This document shows positions 1 through 11,290 of a DNA stretch of 54,284 nt, in pieces. Made by a program: the position numbers and the translations under genes. The notes below the pieces were generated by a model, which searched no databases, was not told the DNA's origin, and saw nothing but the letters and a program-made list of their open reading frames with translations. The stretch is from Nitrospira sp. (GTDB lineage Bacteria; Nitrospirota; Nitrospiria; Nitrospirales; Nitrospiraceae). Each line of letters opens with the position of its first letter. Position 1 is the first letter of the stretch. The stretch is from NCBI GenBank assembly GCA_024331085.1, contig JANDJG010000004.1, forward strand, positions 1 through 54,284, read 5' to 3'.

Positions 1-314
1 CCGACGGCGAAATTTTGATACCGACTGGATTTGGCTTGGCCGTCCCAGAGCGGCTCGTCCTCCAATCGAATCGCCGCCAGTTCCGAGATGTCTTCGAAGC
101 AGATGACGACGTGGCCGAGGTCGGCGATGGAAGCATGGCCGTAGTCGAAGTAGAACTGCTCCCAAAACTTCTCCGACGAGTGGCCGTGAACCCACCGGAT
201 GCTGTTTTCAATGGAGTCCGGTGAACGGCTGTACCGCGCCAACGCATACGCGCATTTTTCGGGGGGCATCGGCCCGATCGCGATTACTCGGCCGGTCGAC
301 CGTTCGTGTTCCAT
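1..314 (-). CDS. ThyX-like flavin-dependent thymidylate synthase, 5' part only
   Basis: Partial gene running off the left edge; about 104 N-terminal residues are present. The reading frame contains ARYSRSPDSIENS, a GHASIADLGH stretch and GQAKSSRYQ, which match the ThyX family of FAD-dependent thymidylate synthases that methylate dUMP using methylene-tetrahydrofolate and a reduced flavin. The wording resembles the long ThyX-like proteins more than the short canonical enzyme, but the rest is missing so length and active-site completeness cannot be judged. The ATG at 314 is the first possible start in the open frame; a GAGGAG sits about 15 bases upstream, farther than ideal. It is divergent from hisS, and a good sigma70-like promoter lies at 353-381. 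Confidence 0.75.
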   Translation of the reverse strand, partial: MEHERSTGRVIAIGPMPPEKCAYALARYSRSPDSIENSIRWVHGHSSEKFWEQFYFDYGHASIADLGHVVICFEDISELAAIRLEDEPLWDGQAKSSRYQNFAV

Positions 315-352
315 CGTGAAACGTCGAGACTCCTCAATAGAGGCAGGAGCGC

Positions 353-381
353 ACTATACCCCCCCTGCGTACTCGGCGCAA
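353..381 (-). promoter_or_regulatory. Promoter for the ThyX-like gene
   Basis: On the minus strand TTGCGC (381-376) and TATAGT (358-353) are separated by 17 bases, giving a 5/6 match in the -10. The expected start lies about 30 bases before the ATG at 314. The spacer carries a run of seven G. Confidence 0.5.
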
Positions 382-415
382 GAATCGTTTCGTTGAGGAT
401 AACGTCTCATCTCCG

Positions 416-445
416 TTGACTTGTTTCAGAGGGCGTCGTTATAGT
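416..445 (+). promoter_or_regulatory. Promoter for hisS
   Basis: TTGACT (416-421), an 18-base spacer and TATAGT (440-445, 5/6 to consensus) lie about 50 bases before the hisS ATG. With the minus-strand promoter at 353-381 it makes a simple back-to-back divergent control region. Confidence 0.55.
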
Positions 446-497
446 CCGCCGCGTACGGCGATGGGTCGCCCATGGAAGAAGGACCTCGAAGGACTTC

Positions 498-1766
498 ATG
501 AATACGATCAAGGGGATCAAGGGGGTCAAAGACGTCTTGCCGGAAGAGACGCCCCGATGGAGGTTGATCGAGGAGACCGCGAGGCGTTGGGCCGATCTCT
601 ACGGCTTCCGTGAAATCCGAGTGCCCATATTCGAGGTGACCGAGTTGTTTGCCAGAAGTATCGGGACCTCGACCGACATCGTAGAAAAAGAGATGTACAC
701 CTTCCAGGATCGGGATGGAACGTCGCTCACGCTCCGCCCCGAGGGAACCGCGGGTACGGTTCGCGCCTACATCGAACACAACCGCGCAGCCGATCCCACT
801 CCTCAAAAATTTTTCTATTCCGGGCCGATGTTCCGCCACGAGCGTCCACAGGCGGGACGACTCCGCCAATTTCATCAATTCGGCGTCGAATCGTTCGGCA
901 TGGCCGATCCGCGCGCCGATGTGGAAGTGATCGCTTTGCTCTGGCGCATCCTGTCGGATCTCAAGCTGCCGGCCCTGACTCTTGAGATCAACAATCTGGG
1001 TTCCGCCGAAGACCGCGCGGCATATCGGCCCCGCTTGGTCGAGTTTCTCCGCACTGTCGCCGACGTTCTCTGTATCAACTGTCGCCGACGTCTCGATACG
1101 AACCCGCTGCGTGTGTTGGACTGCAAGGTTCCCGGCTGTCGAGCCGCGACAGAGCCTGCTCCTCGCCTGGCCGATAGTCTATCGAATGAGGCCCGTGCCT
1201 ATTTTGCCGGTGTGCTGAACGGTCTCGATTCAATCGGTATTTCCTATCGCTTGAATCACCGCCTTGTCCGAGGGCTGGATTATTATTGCCTGACGACCTT
1301 CGAGGTCACGTCCACCGCTCTCGGCGCTCAAAACGCCGTCGGAGCCGGAGGACGCTATGACGGTCTCGTGGAGGCCCTGGGAGGTCCTCCAACTCCGGCC
1401 GTTGGTTTTGCAATGGGACTGGAGAGAATTGCGCTGATGTTGCCGCAGACTGCAGATCTTCCGTCTCCTTGGCCGGCAACCGTTTACGTCGCCGGGTTCG
1501 GTGTCTCCGGAGCACCTGCCGGTTTATCGGCCCTTGAAGAGCTCCGTCTTGCGGGAATACCGGCCGTTGCCGATTTCCGAGCCACATCTCTCAAATCGCA
1601 TCTCCGTCAGGCCGATCGGCTTGCCGTTGGGTTCACCCTGATCATCGGCGATGATGAAGTCGATAAGGGGCAGGGAATCCTACGGAATATGAACACGAAA
1701 GATCAGTACACGGTCTCTCTGGCTTCCCTTCGTGGTGACATCTCCTCCTGCATCCGAAGATCCTAG
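498..1766 (+). CDS. hisS: Histidyl-tRNA synthetase
   Basis: Class II aminoacyl-tRNA synthetase of 422 residues, the normal length, charging tRNA-His in the cytoplasm. Motif 2 is visible as FRHERPQAGRLRQFHQ, the histidine-specific HisA signature as RGLDYYCLTTFEV, and motif 3 as GFAMGLERIALML; the C-terminal anticodon-binding domain follows. The N-terminus (KGIKGVKDVLPEE) is typical, which fixes the ATG at 498. A strong promoter lies just upstream. It is followed after 88 bases by the DsrE-like set on the same strand. Confidence 0.95.
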   Translation: MNTIKGIKGVKDVLPEETPRWRLIEETARRWADLYGFREIRVPIFEVTELFARSIGTSTDIVEKEMYTFQDRDGTSLTLRPEGTAGTVRAYIEHNRAADPTPQKFFYSGPMFRHERPQAGRLRQFHQFGVESFGMADPRADVEVIALLWRILSDLKLPALTLEINNLGSAEDRAAYRPRLVEFLRTVADVLCINCRRRLDTNPLRVLDCKVPGCRAATEPAPRLADSLSNEARAYFAGVLNGLDSIGISYRLNHRLVRGLDYYCLTTFEVTSTALGAQNAVGAGGRYDGLVEALGGPPTPAVGFAMGLERIALMLPQTADLPSPWPATVYVAGFGVSGAPAGLSALEELRLAGIPAVADFRATSLKSHLRQADRLAVGFTLIIGDDEVDKGQGILRNMNTKDQYTVSLASLRGDISSCIRRS

Positions 1767-1854
1767 TCGTTTTTGCCCGTTGACTTTTGACTAAAAACCC
1801 CGTAGTTTCCTACATCTTGTAAACATAAGACATTATTATTACAAAGGTTTTTTT

Positions 1855-2184
1855 GTGGATTTTTCTATGAGACGGAAATTGGGAATCCTACTCGCGCTTC
1901 CTCCGGCTGACAAAAGCGCCACCGTCGTTCACGGTTTGGCTCAAGCTGCATGTAAGGCCGGTCATGAGGTGTACCTCTACTTGATCGACGAGGGGGTCAA
2001 GAACCTGAACTCTCCGTCTTATCGGAACCTGGCCGCATCGGGAGTGCGCATGTTTGCCTGTGCGTATGGGTGCCAGCAACATCGTGTCTCGACGGCCGAT
2101 CTTGATCCATCGATTTCTCTTTCAGGACTTGTCGTTCTTTCCGGTCTCATCGACGCATGTGAGCCGTTTTTGTCGTTCACATAA
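1855..2184 (+). CDS. DsrE/TusD-like sulfur-relay protein
   Basis: A 109-residue alpha/beta protein resembling the DsrE/TusD fold: a beta strand at the N-terminus (KLGILLALPP), then GHEVYLYLIDEGV, then a cysteine-bearing loop FACAYGCQQ (Cys69 and Cys73). In TusD/DsrE a cysteine in this loop carries the persulfide; here two cysteines are present. Two starts are possible: GTG 1855, preceded by AAAGG, or ATG 1867. It is the first of three adjacent genes (1855, 2199, 2562) in the order and size of DsrE, DsrF and DsrH. No DsrC/TusE or dissimilatory sulfite reductase is seen in the window, so the substrate is unknown; sulfur transfer for tRNA thiolation or thiosulfonate handling are the family options. 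Confidence 0.65.
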   Translation: MDFSMRRKLGILLALPPADKSATVVHGLAQAACKAGHEVYLYLIDEGVKNLNSPSYRNLAASGVRMFACAYGCQQHRVSTADLDPSISLSGLVVLSGLIDACEPFLSFT

Positions 2185-2198
2185 GGCACAAGAAACTT

Positions 2199-2540
2199 AT
2201 GGCTAAAACCGTCGTTGTTGTCATTCAGGAGGACCCTACAAAAACTCACCGCCCGGTTGAAGCACTGCGTATCGCCCTCGGCCTGGTCGCGGGATCCCAT
2301 TCAACGACGGTGGTCCTTCTCGGCGAAGCGATCCAGCTTTTATCCGGTGACATGGAGGATATCGTCGATGCGGATATCTTGGAGAAATATCTCCCGTCGA
2401 TTCATCACCTGAATGTTCCCTTCATTCTCCCTCGTAACGCAAACCGATCCTTAGTTGATGAGAAGTTTTATGTCCGATACGAGTCAGAGGATGAAATTCG
2501 TTCTTTTGTTCATTCAGCCGACCGCGCTCTCATTTTTTAG
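2199..2540 (+). CDS. DsrF/TusC-like protein
   Basis: A 113-residue protein with an N-terminal hydrophobic strand (KTVVVVIQED), a second strand (STTVVLLGEAIQLL) and a C-terminal HSADRALIF, the layout of DsrE/F-fold subunits. It contains no cysteine at all, so it could only be a structural partner in a DsrEFH/TusBCD-like hexamer. It begins 14 bases after the DsrE-like gene and ends 21 bases before the third member, so the three are almost certainly cotranscribed. Assignment rests on size, fold pattern and position, not on a diagnostic motif. Confidence 0.55.
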   Translation: MAKTVVVVIQEDPTKTHRPVEALRIALGLVAGSHSTTVVLLGEAIQLLSGDMEDIVDADILEKYLPSIHHLNVPFILPRNANRSLVDEKFYVRYESEDEIRSFVHSADRALIF

Positions 2541-2561
2541 GCGTTTGTAAAGTCTCTTTGT

Positions 2562-2756
2562 ATGGCATCGACTTTGTTTATCTTGCGTCAGGCGCCCGAG
2601 CTGATTTCAACGGCTCTTTACTCCCTCGGTGATCGTGAGAACTCCGCTTCTGTCCTTCTCTCTGAGGAGGGTTTACCCACTTTGGGAGGAGAGGGCATGA
2701 ATTATGAGAACTTTTTGAGGCTGGTCATAGATGCCGATAGGATTATTGTTCTTTAA
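2562..2756 (+). CDS. DsrH/TusB-like small protein
   Basis: A 64-residue protein, slightly shorter than typical TusB/DsrH (around 95). It begins ASTLFILRQAP and ends DADRIIVL, which fits the first and last strands of the family. It lacks cysteine, whereas some DsrH/TusB proteins carry one. It is the third gene of the DsrE-DsrF-DsrH-like set. Downstream lies the 300-base dnaA control region, so the unit probably ends here, although no clear terminator hairpin with a T run is visible. Confidence 0.5.
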   Translation: MASTLFILRQAPELISTALYSLGDRENSASVLLSEEGLPTLGGEGMNYENFLRLVIDADRIIVL

Positions 2757-3070
2757 TTTCACACTAGGAAGAGAATATCAGCCGTCGTAACCGGAGTGGG
2801 AGTAGAAGGGATGGATAGTGGGGATAGAGAGAAACTCATTGTTTTTGTGGGGGAGATGTGGTCGATTTGCGGGGGAAAGTGCTGTGGGGCTCCTCTGGGA
2901 GATATGGGGATAGGGTGATGAAACGAAGTGAGGAAGTACCGAATGATCCGCCTGAATGTCCGGTTCAAATTCATCAGGTGAGCGAAAGAGAGAGACGTTC
3001 GAGAAGAATACAAGGGAAAATAACAGGTTATTCACAGGTGTGAATAATCCTGTGGGTAGAGAGTGAATAA
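2757..3070 (+). other. dnaA upstream region with DnaA-box cluster; possible oriC
   Basis: This gap of about 300 bases has no convincing gene. The strand is strikingly G-rich and C-poor in its middle. Two 9-base boxes, TTATTCACA (3028-3036) and TGTGAATAA (3039-3047), face each other across GG and form a perfect palindrome; both fit the relaxed DnaA box TTATNCACA. AGTGAATAA (3062-3070), one mismatch, contains the GTG start of dnaA, and TGTGGGTAG (3051-3059) is a weaker box. Two copies of TGGGGATAG (2819-2827 and 2905-2913) are also box-like with two mismatches. The layout suits dnaA autoregulation and perhaps an origin; no clear AT-rich unwinding element is seen. Confidence 0.5.
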
Positions 3071-4427
3071 GGGTATGAGTGTCCAGATCCTTTGGCAGGA
3101 AGCGCTTCGGTATATTCAGGAGAAAGTCCCGCCCCAAGTCTATGACACGTGGTTTACTTGCGCGCATCTTGATCGGATAGAGGACACGGTAGCTTATGTT
3201 GTGGTTCCCAATAAATTTTTCGGAGACTGGCTTGATAAACACTACGAACGGCTCCTTGTCGAGGCAATCACGGTGTCGGGAAGTGGAGAAGGAGAGAAGG
3301 TCCAGTCCGTAAGTTTCAAGGTTGTTCCAAGTGAAGCCTTGCAGACGACGGAGGGAGAGGTATCGACCACGCCGCCTCGATTCGCGAATCAAACGAGAAC
3401 CCGACGCGGAGTCCAACTCAATCCGAAATATACTTTTGGAAGCTTCGTTGTCGGTTCAGGGAATCAGTTCGCCCATGCGGCCTGCATGGCCGTGGCGGAA
3501 CAACCGGGGAAGACATACAATCCACTGTTCATCTACGGGGGTGTCGGACTCGGAAAAACCCACCTGCTTAATGCCATCGGCAACCACGTCGCCGAGAAGA
3601 CGGATTTGCGGATCGCCTACCTGACGACGGAACAATTTACCAACGAAGTCATCAACTCCATCCGGTACGACAAGATGATGGATCTGCGGAAGCGCTACCG
3701 GCATATCGATATGCTGATGATCGACGACATCCAGTTCCTCGTCGGGAAAGAGCGCACGCAAGAGGAGTTTTTTCACACCTTCAATTCTCTCTACGAAGGA
3801 CATAAACAAATCGTTCTTTCGAGCGATCGTTTTCCTAAAGACATGCCCGACATTGAAGAAAGGCTCCGTTCCAGATTCGAGTGGGGATTGATCGCCGATC
3901 TGCAGCCGCCCGATGTGGAGACGCGTATTGCGATTCTGAGAAAAAAATCGGAGGACGAGGGCATCACGCTTCCCGAGGACGTCATCCAGTTTCTTTCCAA
4001 CACCATGAAAAGCAACATCCGGGAGCTGGAGGGAAGTCTTGTCCGGCTCGGGGCCTACTCGTCGTTGACGGGGCAGGCTATCACGCTGGAGATGGCTAAA
4101 AACGTGCTCCGCGATCTGATAGGGGACAAAAAGAAAGTCGTGGCGATGGACGACATTCAGGAAGCCGTGTGTGCACAGTTCCGCATCAAGATCACGGAGT
4201 TGAAATCTCGGCGGCGCAGCAAGACATTGGTGCATCCGAGACAAATCGCGATGTACCTGTGCCGCGAGCTGACGGATGCGTCCTACCCGGAGATAGGGCG
4301 CCACTTCGGTGGCAAGGACCACACGACGATCATGCACGCGTGCAGGCAAGTGGCGAAGGCAAAGGAAACGGACGAAGCGTTGCGCAACGCGATCGAGGCG
4401 CTGAAAGAGCAAATCTTGCGGGGGTAA
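3063..4427 (+). CDS. dnaA: Chromosomal replication initiator DnaA
   Basis: A 454-residue AAA+ initiator that binds DnaA boxes and opens the origin. Domain I spans about residues 1-90, the linker about 90-115, Walker A is GGVGLGKTHLLN near residue 160, Walker B is MLMIDDIQFL near 220, and domain IV carries the box-recognition signature DHTTIMHACRQV near the C-terminus. The start is GTG 3063, itself inside a DnaA-box-like 9-mer; ATG 3075 is the alternative, and neither has a strong ribosome site. dnaN follows after 27 bases. Confidence 0.97.
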   Translation: MNKGMSVQILWQEALRYIQEKVPPQVYDTWFTCAHLDRIEDTVAYVVVPNKFFGDWLDKHYERLLVEAITVSGSGEGEKVQSVSFKVVPSEALQTTEGEVSTTPPRFANQTRTRRGVQLNPKYTFGSFVVGSGNQFAHAACMAVAEQPGKTYNPLFIYGGVGLGKTHLLNAIGNHVAEKTDLRIAYLTTEQFTNEVINSIRYDKMMDLRKRYRHIDMLMIDDIQFLVGKERTQEEFFHTFNSLYEGHKQIVLSSDRFPKDMPDIEERLRSRFEWGLIADLQPPDVETRIAILRKKSEDEGITLPEDVIQFLSNTMKSNIRELEGSLVRLGAYSSLTGQAITLEMAKNVLRDLIGDKKKVVAMDDIQEAVCAQFRIKITELKSRRRSKTLVHPRQIAMYLCRELTDASYPEIGRHFGGKDHTTIMHACRQVAKAKETDEALRNAIEALKEQILRG

Positions 4428-4454
4428 AATGGAGAATCTTGTGGAGACGACGCT

Positions 4455-5588
4455 ATGCCTATGAAAGTGCGGATTGCGCGGGAAGAATTGTTGACGGGGC
4501 TGCAACGGGTACAGGGCGTGGTGGAAAAACGCAATACCATGCCGATTCTGTCGAACGTGCTGCTGGAAGCCAAACAAGACGGAGCCGAAATCGTGGCGAC
4601 GGACCTTGAAATCGCCGTGCGAGGCCTCTACAAAGCGACCGTCTTCGAGGCCGGAGGCATCACCATTTCGGCCCGCAAGCTCTTTGAAATCATCAAAGAA
4701 CTGCCGCCCGGCGACATCGAACTGACGGTCGGCGAGAACCACTGGACGACGATCCACGCCGGCAAAAGCCAGTTCAAGATCGTCGGATTGCCGAGCACGG
4801 ACTACCCGGCCTTGCCGACCATCGAGCGGGAGGGACTGACGCCTCTGTCGGGAGAAGGATTCAGGGAGTTGATCCGTAAGACGTTGTTTGCGGCCGGGGA
4901 CAATGACGCGCGGTACATCTTAAACGGCCTGTTGGTCACGCTCGTGGTCACCGACAAGAAGACGACGCTTCGACTGGTCGGCACGGACGGTCACCGCCTG
5001 GCCGTGGCCGAACAAGAGGTCGGCAGGACCGTCGGCAAAGGAGCTCCACAGGAAATCAAGGCGATCATTCCCAAGAAAGCGGCGCAGGAAATGCGGCGGC
5101 TGCTTGAAGAAGGAGACGACAGCGAGCCGTTGATCGGTTTCGCCAAGAATTTGATGATCTTCCGAAAAAGCGGGCTGCTCCTCACGTCCCGCCTGATGGA
5201 AGGCAGTTATCCCAATTACCAACAGGTGATCCCCAAGGACGGCGGTCGGCGAATCAGCGTGAATCGGCGCGAGCTGGAAAGCGCGTTGCGCCGGGTGTCG
5301 GTGCTGTCGAAAGAAAAAGCCAACGCCGTCAAGGTCTCGTTTGCGCCGGGGGCGATGACGTTGTTTTCCAGCAGTCCGGATTATGGAGAGGCCGTGGAGG
5401 AATTGCCGGCCCGGTATGAAGGCGAAACGCTCAGCTCGGGATTCAACGCCCGGTACCTGTTGGACGTCTTCAGCGTCATGGACGGCGAAACCGTCTCTCT
5501 GCAAATGGAGACGCCGCTCAGCCCCTGTTTGATCCAAGAGCCTGAGAGCCCCGGATTCAAGTGTGTCGTCATGCCGATCAAAATTTGA
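4455..5588 (+). CDS. dnaN: DNA polymerase III beta sliding clamp
   Basis: 377 residues, the usual clamp length, forming the ring that tethers polymerase III to DNA. The three-domain repeat is apparent: VQGVVEKRNTMPILSNVLLEA at the start of domain 1, LVGTDGHRLAV in domain 2, and the C-terminal PGFKCVVMPIKI. A GGAGA sits upstream, and a second ATG two codons in (4461) is possible. It lies between dnaA and gyrB; recF, common at this place in other genomes, is absent from the 48-base gap before gyrB. Confidence 0.97.
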   Translation: MPMKVRIAREELLTGLQRVQGVVEKRNTMPILSNVLLEAKQDGAEIVATDLEIAVRGLYKATVFEAGGITISARKLFEIIKELPPGDIELTVGENHWTTIHAGKSQFKIVGLPSTDYPALPTIEREGLTPLSGEGFRELIRKTLFAAGDNDARYILNGLLVTLVVTDKKTTLRLVGTDGHRLAVAEQEVGRTVGKGAPQEIKAIIPKKAAQEMRRLLEEGDDSEPLIGFAKNLMIFRKSGLLLTSRLMEGSYPNYQQVIPKDGGRRISVNRRELESALRRVSVLSKEKANAVKVSFAPGAMTLFSSSPDYGEAVEELPARYEGETLSSGFNARYLLDVFSVMDGETVSLQMETPLSPCLIQEPESPGFKCVVMPIKI

Positions 5589-8108
<2,520 letters not shown>

Positions 8109-8149
8109 AAGACGTCATGTGACGAGTGACGGTTGACCAGGAGTTCGAA

Positions 8150-10630
8150 ATGCCGCCCGATGAACGGTTAGGCCACATCGCCATCGAAGACGAGATGAAG
8201 TCGTCCTATTTGGATTACGCCATGAGCGTGATCGTGGGGCGGGCGCTGCCGGACGTGCGCGACGGGTTGAAGCCCGTCCACCGGCGCATCCTCTTCGGCA
8301 TGCAGGAGATGGGTCTCACGTCCGCGCGGGCCTACCGCAAATCCGCGAAGATCGTGGGCGAAATCATGGGGAACTACCACCCCCATGGCGATTCCGCGAT
8401 TTACGACACCCTTGTGCGGATGGCGCAGGACTTCAATATGCGCTATCCGCTCATCGACGGCCAGGGCAACTACGGCTCGATGGACGGCGACTCGCCGGCG
8501 GCCATGCGCTACACCGAAGCGCGCATGACGAAGCTGGCCGAGGAACTGCTGGCGGACATCGACAAGGACACCGTCGACTTCGGGCCGAACTACGACGAAT
8601 CGCGCCGGGAGCCGCTCGTGCTCCCCACCCGCGTGCCCAATCTCTTGATCAACGGCGCGGGCGGCATCGCCGTGGGGTATGCGACCAACATTCCGACGCA
8701 CAACATCGCCGAAGTGATCGACGGGCTGTTGCTGCTGCTGGAGAACCCGGAGGCCACCGTCGAGCAGCTCATGAAGAAGATTCCGGGTCCCGATTTTCCG
8801 ACCGCCGGCTTCATTTACGGCGTGAGCGGGATCAAAGAGGCCTACGAAACGGGGCGGGGACTGCTCAAGCTGCGGGCGAGGGTCGCGGTGGAAGTCGACG
8901 AGCGGACGGAGCGCGAGCGGCTCATCGTCACGGAGATTCCGTTCCAGCAGAATAAGGCCAAGCTGATCGAAAAGATCGCCGAACTGATTCAAGAAGACCG
9001 CTTGAAGGGCATTGCCGACTTGCGCGACGAATCCTCCGATCGGGAAGGGGTGCGGATCGTCATCGAGTTGAAACGCAATGAGATCCCGCAGGTGGTCTTG
9101 AACAATCTGTATAAGAATACGCAGCTTGAAACCACCTTCGGCGTCAACATGTTGGCGCTGGTCAACAACCGCCCCGAAGTTCTGAATCTCAAGCAGATCC
9201 TGCACCACTTCATCGAGCATCGGCGCGAGGTGGTGGTGCGCCGCACCGCCTACGAGCTCCGCAAGGCGGAGGAGCGCGCGCATATTCTCGAAGGGCTCAA
9301 GATCGCGCTCGACAATCTGGACGCCGTGATCGCGTTGATCCGACGGTCCCAGTCTCCCGATGAAGCCCGCGCGGGCTTGATGCGGCAGTTCTCGCTCAGC
9401 GAGCTCCAGGCCAACGCGATTCTCGACATGCGCCTGCAACGGCTCACGCAGCTCGAGCGCAGCAAGCTGATCGAGGAATATCAGGAGGTGCTGAAGCGGA
9501 TCGAATATCTGAAGTCCGTGCTGGCCAGCGAAGCGCTCGTGCGAACGATCATCAAGGACGAGTTGACGGAGATCCGCGAGACGTACAAGGACGAGCGGCG
9601 CACCCAGATCGTGAAGGAAGAGGCGGAGATCAGCCTGGAAGATTTGATCGCCGAGGAAGAGGTGATCGTCACGATCTCGCACGCGGGCTACATCAAGCGC
9701 AACGCGGTGTCGCTCTATCGCGCGCAGCGGCGGGGCGGCAAGGGCAAGATCGGCATGGGCATCAAGGACGAGGATTTCGTCGAGACCCTCTTCACCGCCT
9801 CGACGCACGACACGCTGCTCTTCTTCACGGACGCGGGCAAGGTCTATTGGCTCAAGGTGCACGAGATTCCCGAAGCAGGACGCGCCGCGAAGGGGAAGGC
9901 CCTGGTGAACCTCCTCCCCCTGTCCGGCAACGAAAAGGTGACGGCGACGCTCCCCGTCAAGGAATTCCGCGACGACCGCTACGTGGTCATGGCGACGAAG
10001 AAGGGACTGGTCAAAAAGACGGAGCTGTCGGCCTACGGCAACCCCCGGCAGGGCGGCATCATCGCCCTCGGTTTGGAAGAAGGCGACAAACTCATCGGCG
10101 TCCATTTGACCGACGGGCAGCGGGAAATCCTGCTCGGCACGCGGCAGGGCATCACGATCCGCTTCAAGGAGGACGAAGTGCGTCCCATGGGCCGGACCGC
10201 CTACGGTGTGAAAGGAATCACGCTCGAGGAAGGCAACGAAGTGATCGGCATGGAAACGATCACGCCGGATTCCACGACCGCGATCCTGACCGTCACCGAG
10301 GGCGGATACGGCAAGCGCACGCCGGTGGGCGAGTATCGCGTGCAGGGCCGCGGCGGCAAGGGCATCATCAGCGTCAAGACGACCGAGAAGAACGGGCCCG
10401 CGGTCGGGTTCCTTCAGGTCCGCGACGGCGACGAAATCATGCTGATGGCCGCGCAAGGGAAGGTCCTGCGCTGCAAAGTGGACGACATCCGCGAGGTGGG
10501 ACGCAACACGCAGGGCGTCCGCATCCTTGACCTTGACGGAGAGAACGATCGCGTCGTGGGTGTCGCACGGTTGGCCGAAGCGGGCGACCGGGACGAGCCG
10601 GCGTCGGAGGACGGCCCCTCCGAAATCTAG
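8150..10630 (+). CDS. gyrA: DNA gyrase subunit A
   Basis: About 826 residues from ATG 8150, preferred because AGGAG sits six bases upstream; a GTG at 8126 would add eight residues. The catalytic tyrosine is Tyr121 in AAMRYTEARM. The quinolone-determining loop reads HGDSAIYDT with Ser82 and Asp86, the wild-type sensitive residues. The C-terminal pinwheel carries the GyrA box QRRGGKG, which distinguishes gyrase from topoisomerase IV, plus a degenerate repeat QGRGGKG. It breaks and reseals double-stranded DNA in complex with GyrB. Confidence 0.97.
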   Translation: MPPDERLGHIAIEDEMKSSYLDYAMSVIVGRALPDVRDGLKPVHRRILFGMQEMGLTSARAYRKSAKIVGEIMGNYHPHGDSAIYDTLVRMAQDFNMRYPLIDGQGNYGSMDGDSPAAMRYTEARMTKLAEELLADIDKDTVDFGPNYDESRREPLVLPTRVPNLLINGAGGIAVGYATNIPTHNIAEVIDGLLLLLENPEATVEQLMKKIPGPDFPTAGFIYGVSGIKEAYETGRGLLKLRARVAVEVDERTERERLIVTEIPFQQNKAKLIEKIAELIQEDRLKGIADLRDESSDREGVRIVIELKRNEIPQVVLNNLYKNTQLETTFGVNMLALVNNRPEVLNLKQILHHFIEHRREVVVRRTAYELRKAEERAHILEGLKIALDNLDAVIALIRRSQSPDEARAGLMRQFSLSELQANAILDMRLQRLTQLERSKLIEEYQEVLKRIEYLKSVLASEALVRTIIKDELTEIRETYKDERRTQIVKEEAEISLEDLIAEEEVIVTISHAGYIKRNAVSLYRAQRRGGKGKIGMGIKDEDFVETLFTASTHDTLLFFTDAGKVYWLKVHEIPEAGRAAKGKALVNLLPLSGNEKVTATLPVKEFRDDRYVVMATKKGLVKKTELSAYGNPRQGGIIALGLEEGDKLIGVHLTDGQREILLGTRQGITIRFKEDEVRPMGRTAYGVKGITLEEGNEVIGMETITPDSTTAILTVTEGGYGKRTPVGEYRVQGRGGKGIISVKTTEKNGPAVGFLQVRDGDEIMLMAAQGKVLRCKVDDIREVGRNTQGVRILDLDGENDRVVGVARLAEAGDRDEPASEDGPSEI

Positions 10631-10699
10631 CGGCGTCCGGATGCCCGGCGGCGGATCGACTGTCGCCGCGTTCTTCTCTCTTCGGCGAGTGTCGTTACC

Positions 10700-11290
10700 A
10701 TGTCTTCTTCCGATCCTCCGACGAAAAAGCCGCTGGACATCGTCGTCAAAATGGGGCTCGGCGTCTTCGTGGGTTCGTTCGCTCTCATTTGGGGGGGCAT
10801 GTACCTGAGCCGCCCCGACCGATCCATTCCTCCCTATACCGTCGGGGCTCAAAGCGGGCATCTCGTGGCGGCCCATGTGCCGCGGGATACCACGGATCAG
10901 CAGGTTGAAAAACTGCTGCGCCGGTTTCGCAAGGTGGGTCATGACAGCCGCGATTTCGGTCCCATGAAGATCTATCCGACCACGCCGGGAGACATCGGAG
11001 GTCGGTACCGAAGCATGTTCATTTTCGTGTTCAGTGACGATGGATGGGCCGATCCGGAGAAATTGGAGAAGTACAAAGCGGGGGACCCCTCGGTTGTCGA
11101 AGGGTTTGAACGGTCGGTTCGAGGATACTATCGGTTGGAGGGCGAGGAGGAAGAAGGGGGGATCGGTCCCGTCTCCAAGAGCGGAACGGTCTTCGAGAAC
11201 ACGACCATTCTCTTTAAGGGACGTGTCACGGATCCTTTGCCGGTCGAGACCGAGCCTGCCGAAACGGGTATCTCGCTATCGCCTCTGTGA
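10700..11290 (+). CDS. Hypothetical single-pass membrane protein
   Basis: 196 residues, no family recognised. A single membrane segment (about residues 14-36, IVVKMGLGVFVGSFALIWGG) follows a short N-terminal tail, and the remainder is soluble with an acidic patch (EGEEEEGG near residue 155). It is 69 bases after gyrA on the same strand and may be cotranscribed. Its last 65 bases overlap the end of the convergent DciA-like gene. The ribosome site before ATG 10700 is weak. The frame is long and uninterrupted and the amino-acid composition is protein-like, so it is probably real. Confidence 0.6.
   Translation: MSSSDPPTKKPLDIVVKMGLGVFVGSFALIWGGMYLSRPDRSIPPYTVGAQSGHLVAAHVPRDTTDQQVEKLLRRFRKVGHDSRDFGPMKIYPTTPGDIGGRYRSMFIFVFSDDGWADPEKLEKYKAGDPSVVEGFERSVRGYYRLEGEEEEGGIGPVSKSGTVFENTTILFKGRVTDPLPVETEPAETGISLSPL

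Noticed and set aside
426-878. Minus-strand open frame opposite the hisS start
   Set aside because: Lies wholly over hisS and its promoter, with no recognisable domain.
2778-3416. Minus-strand frame of 212 codons across the dnaA control region
   Set aside because: Covers the DnaA-box region and the dnaA start, has no ribosome site and no family resemblance.
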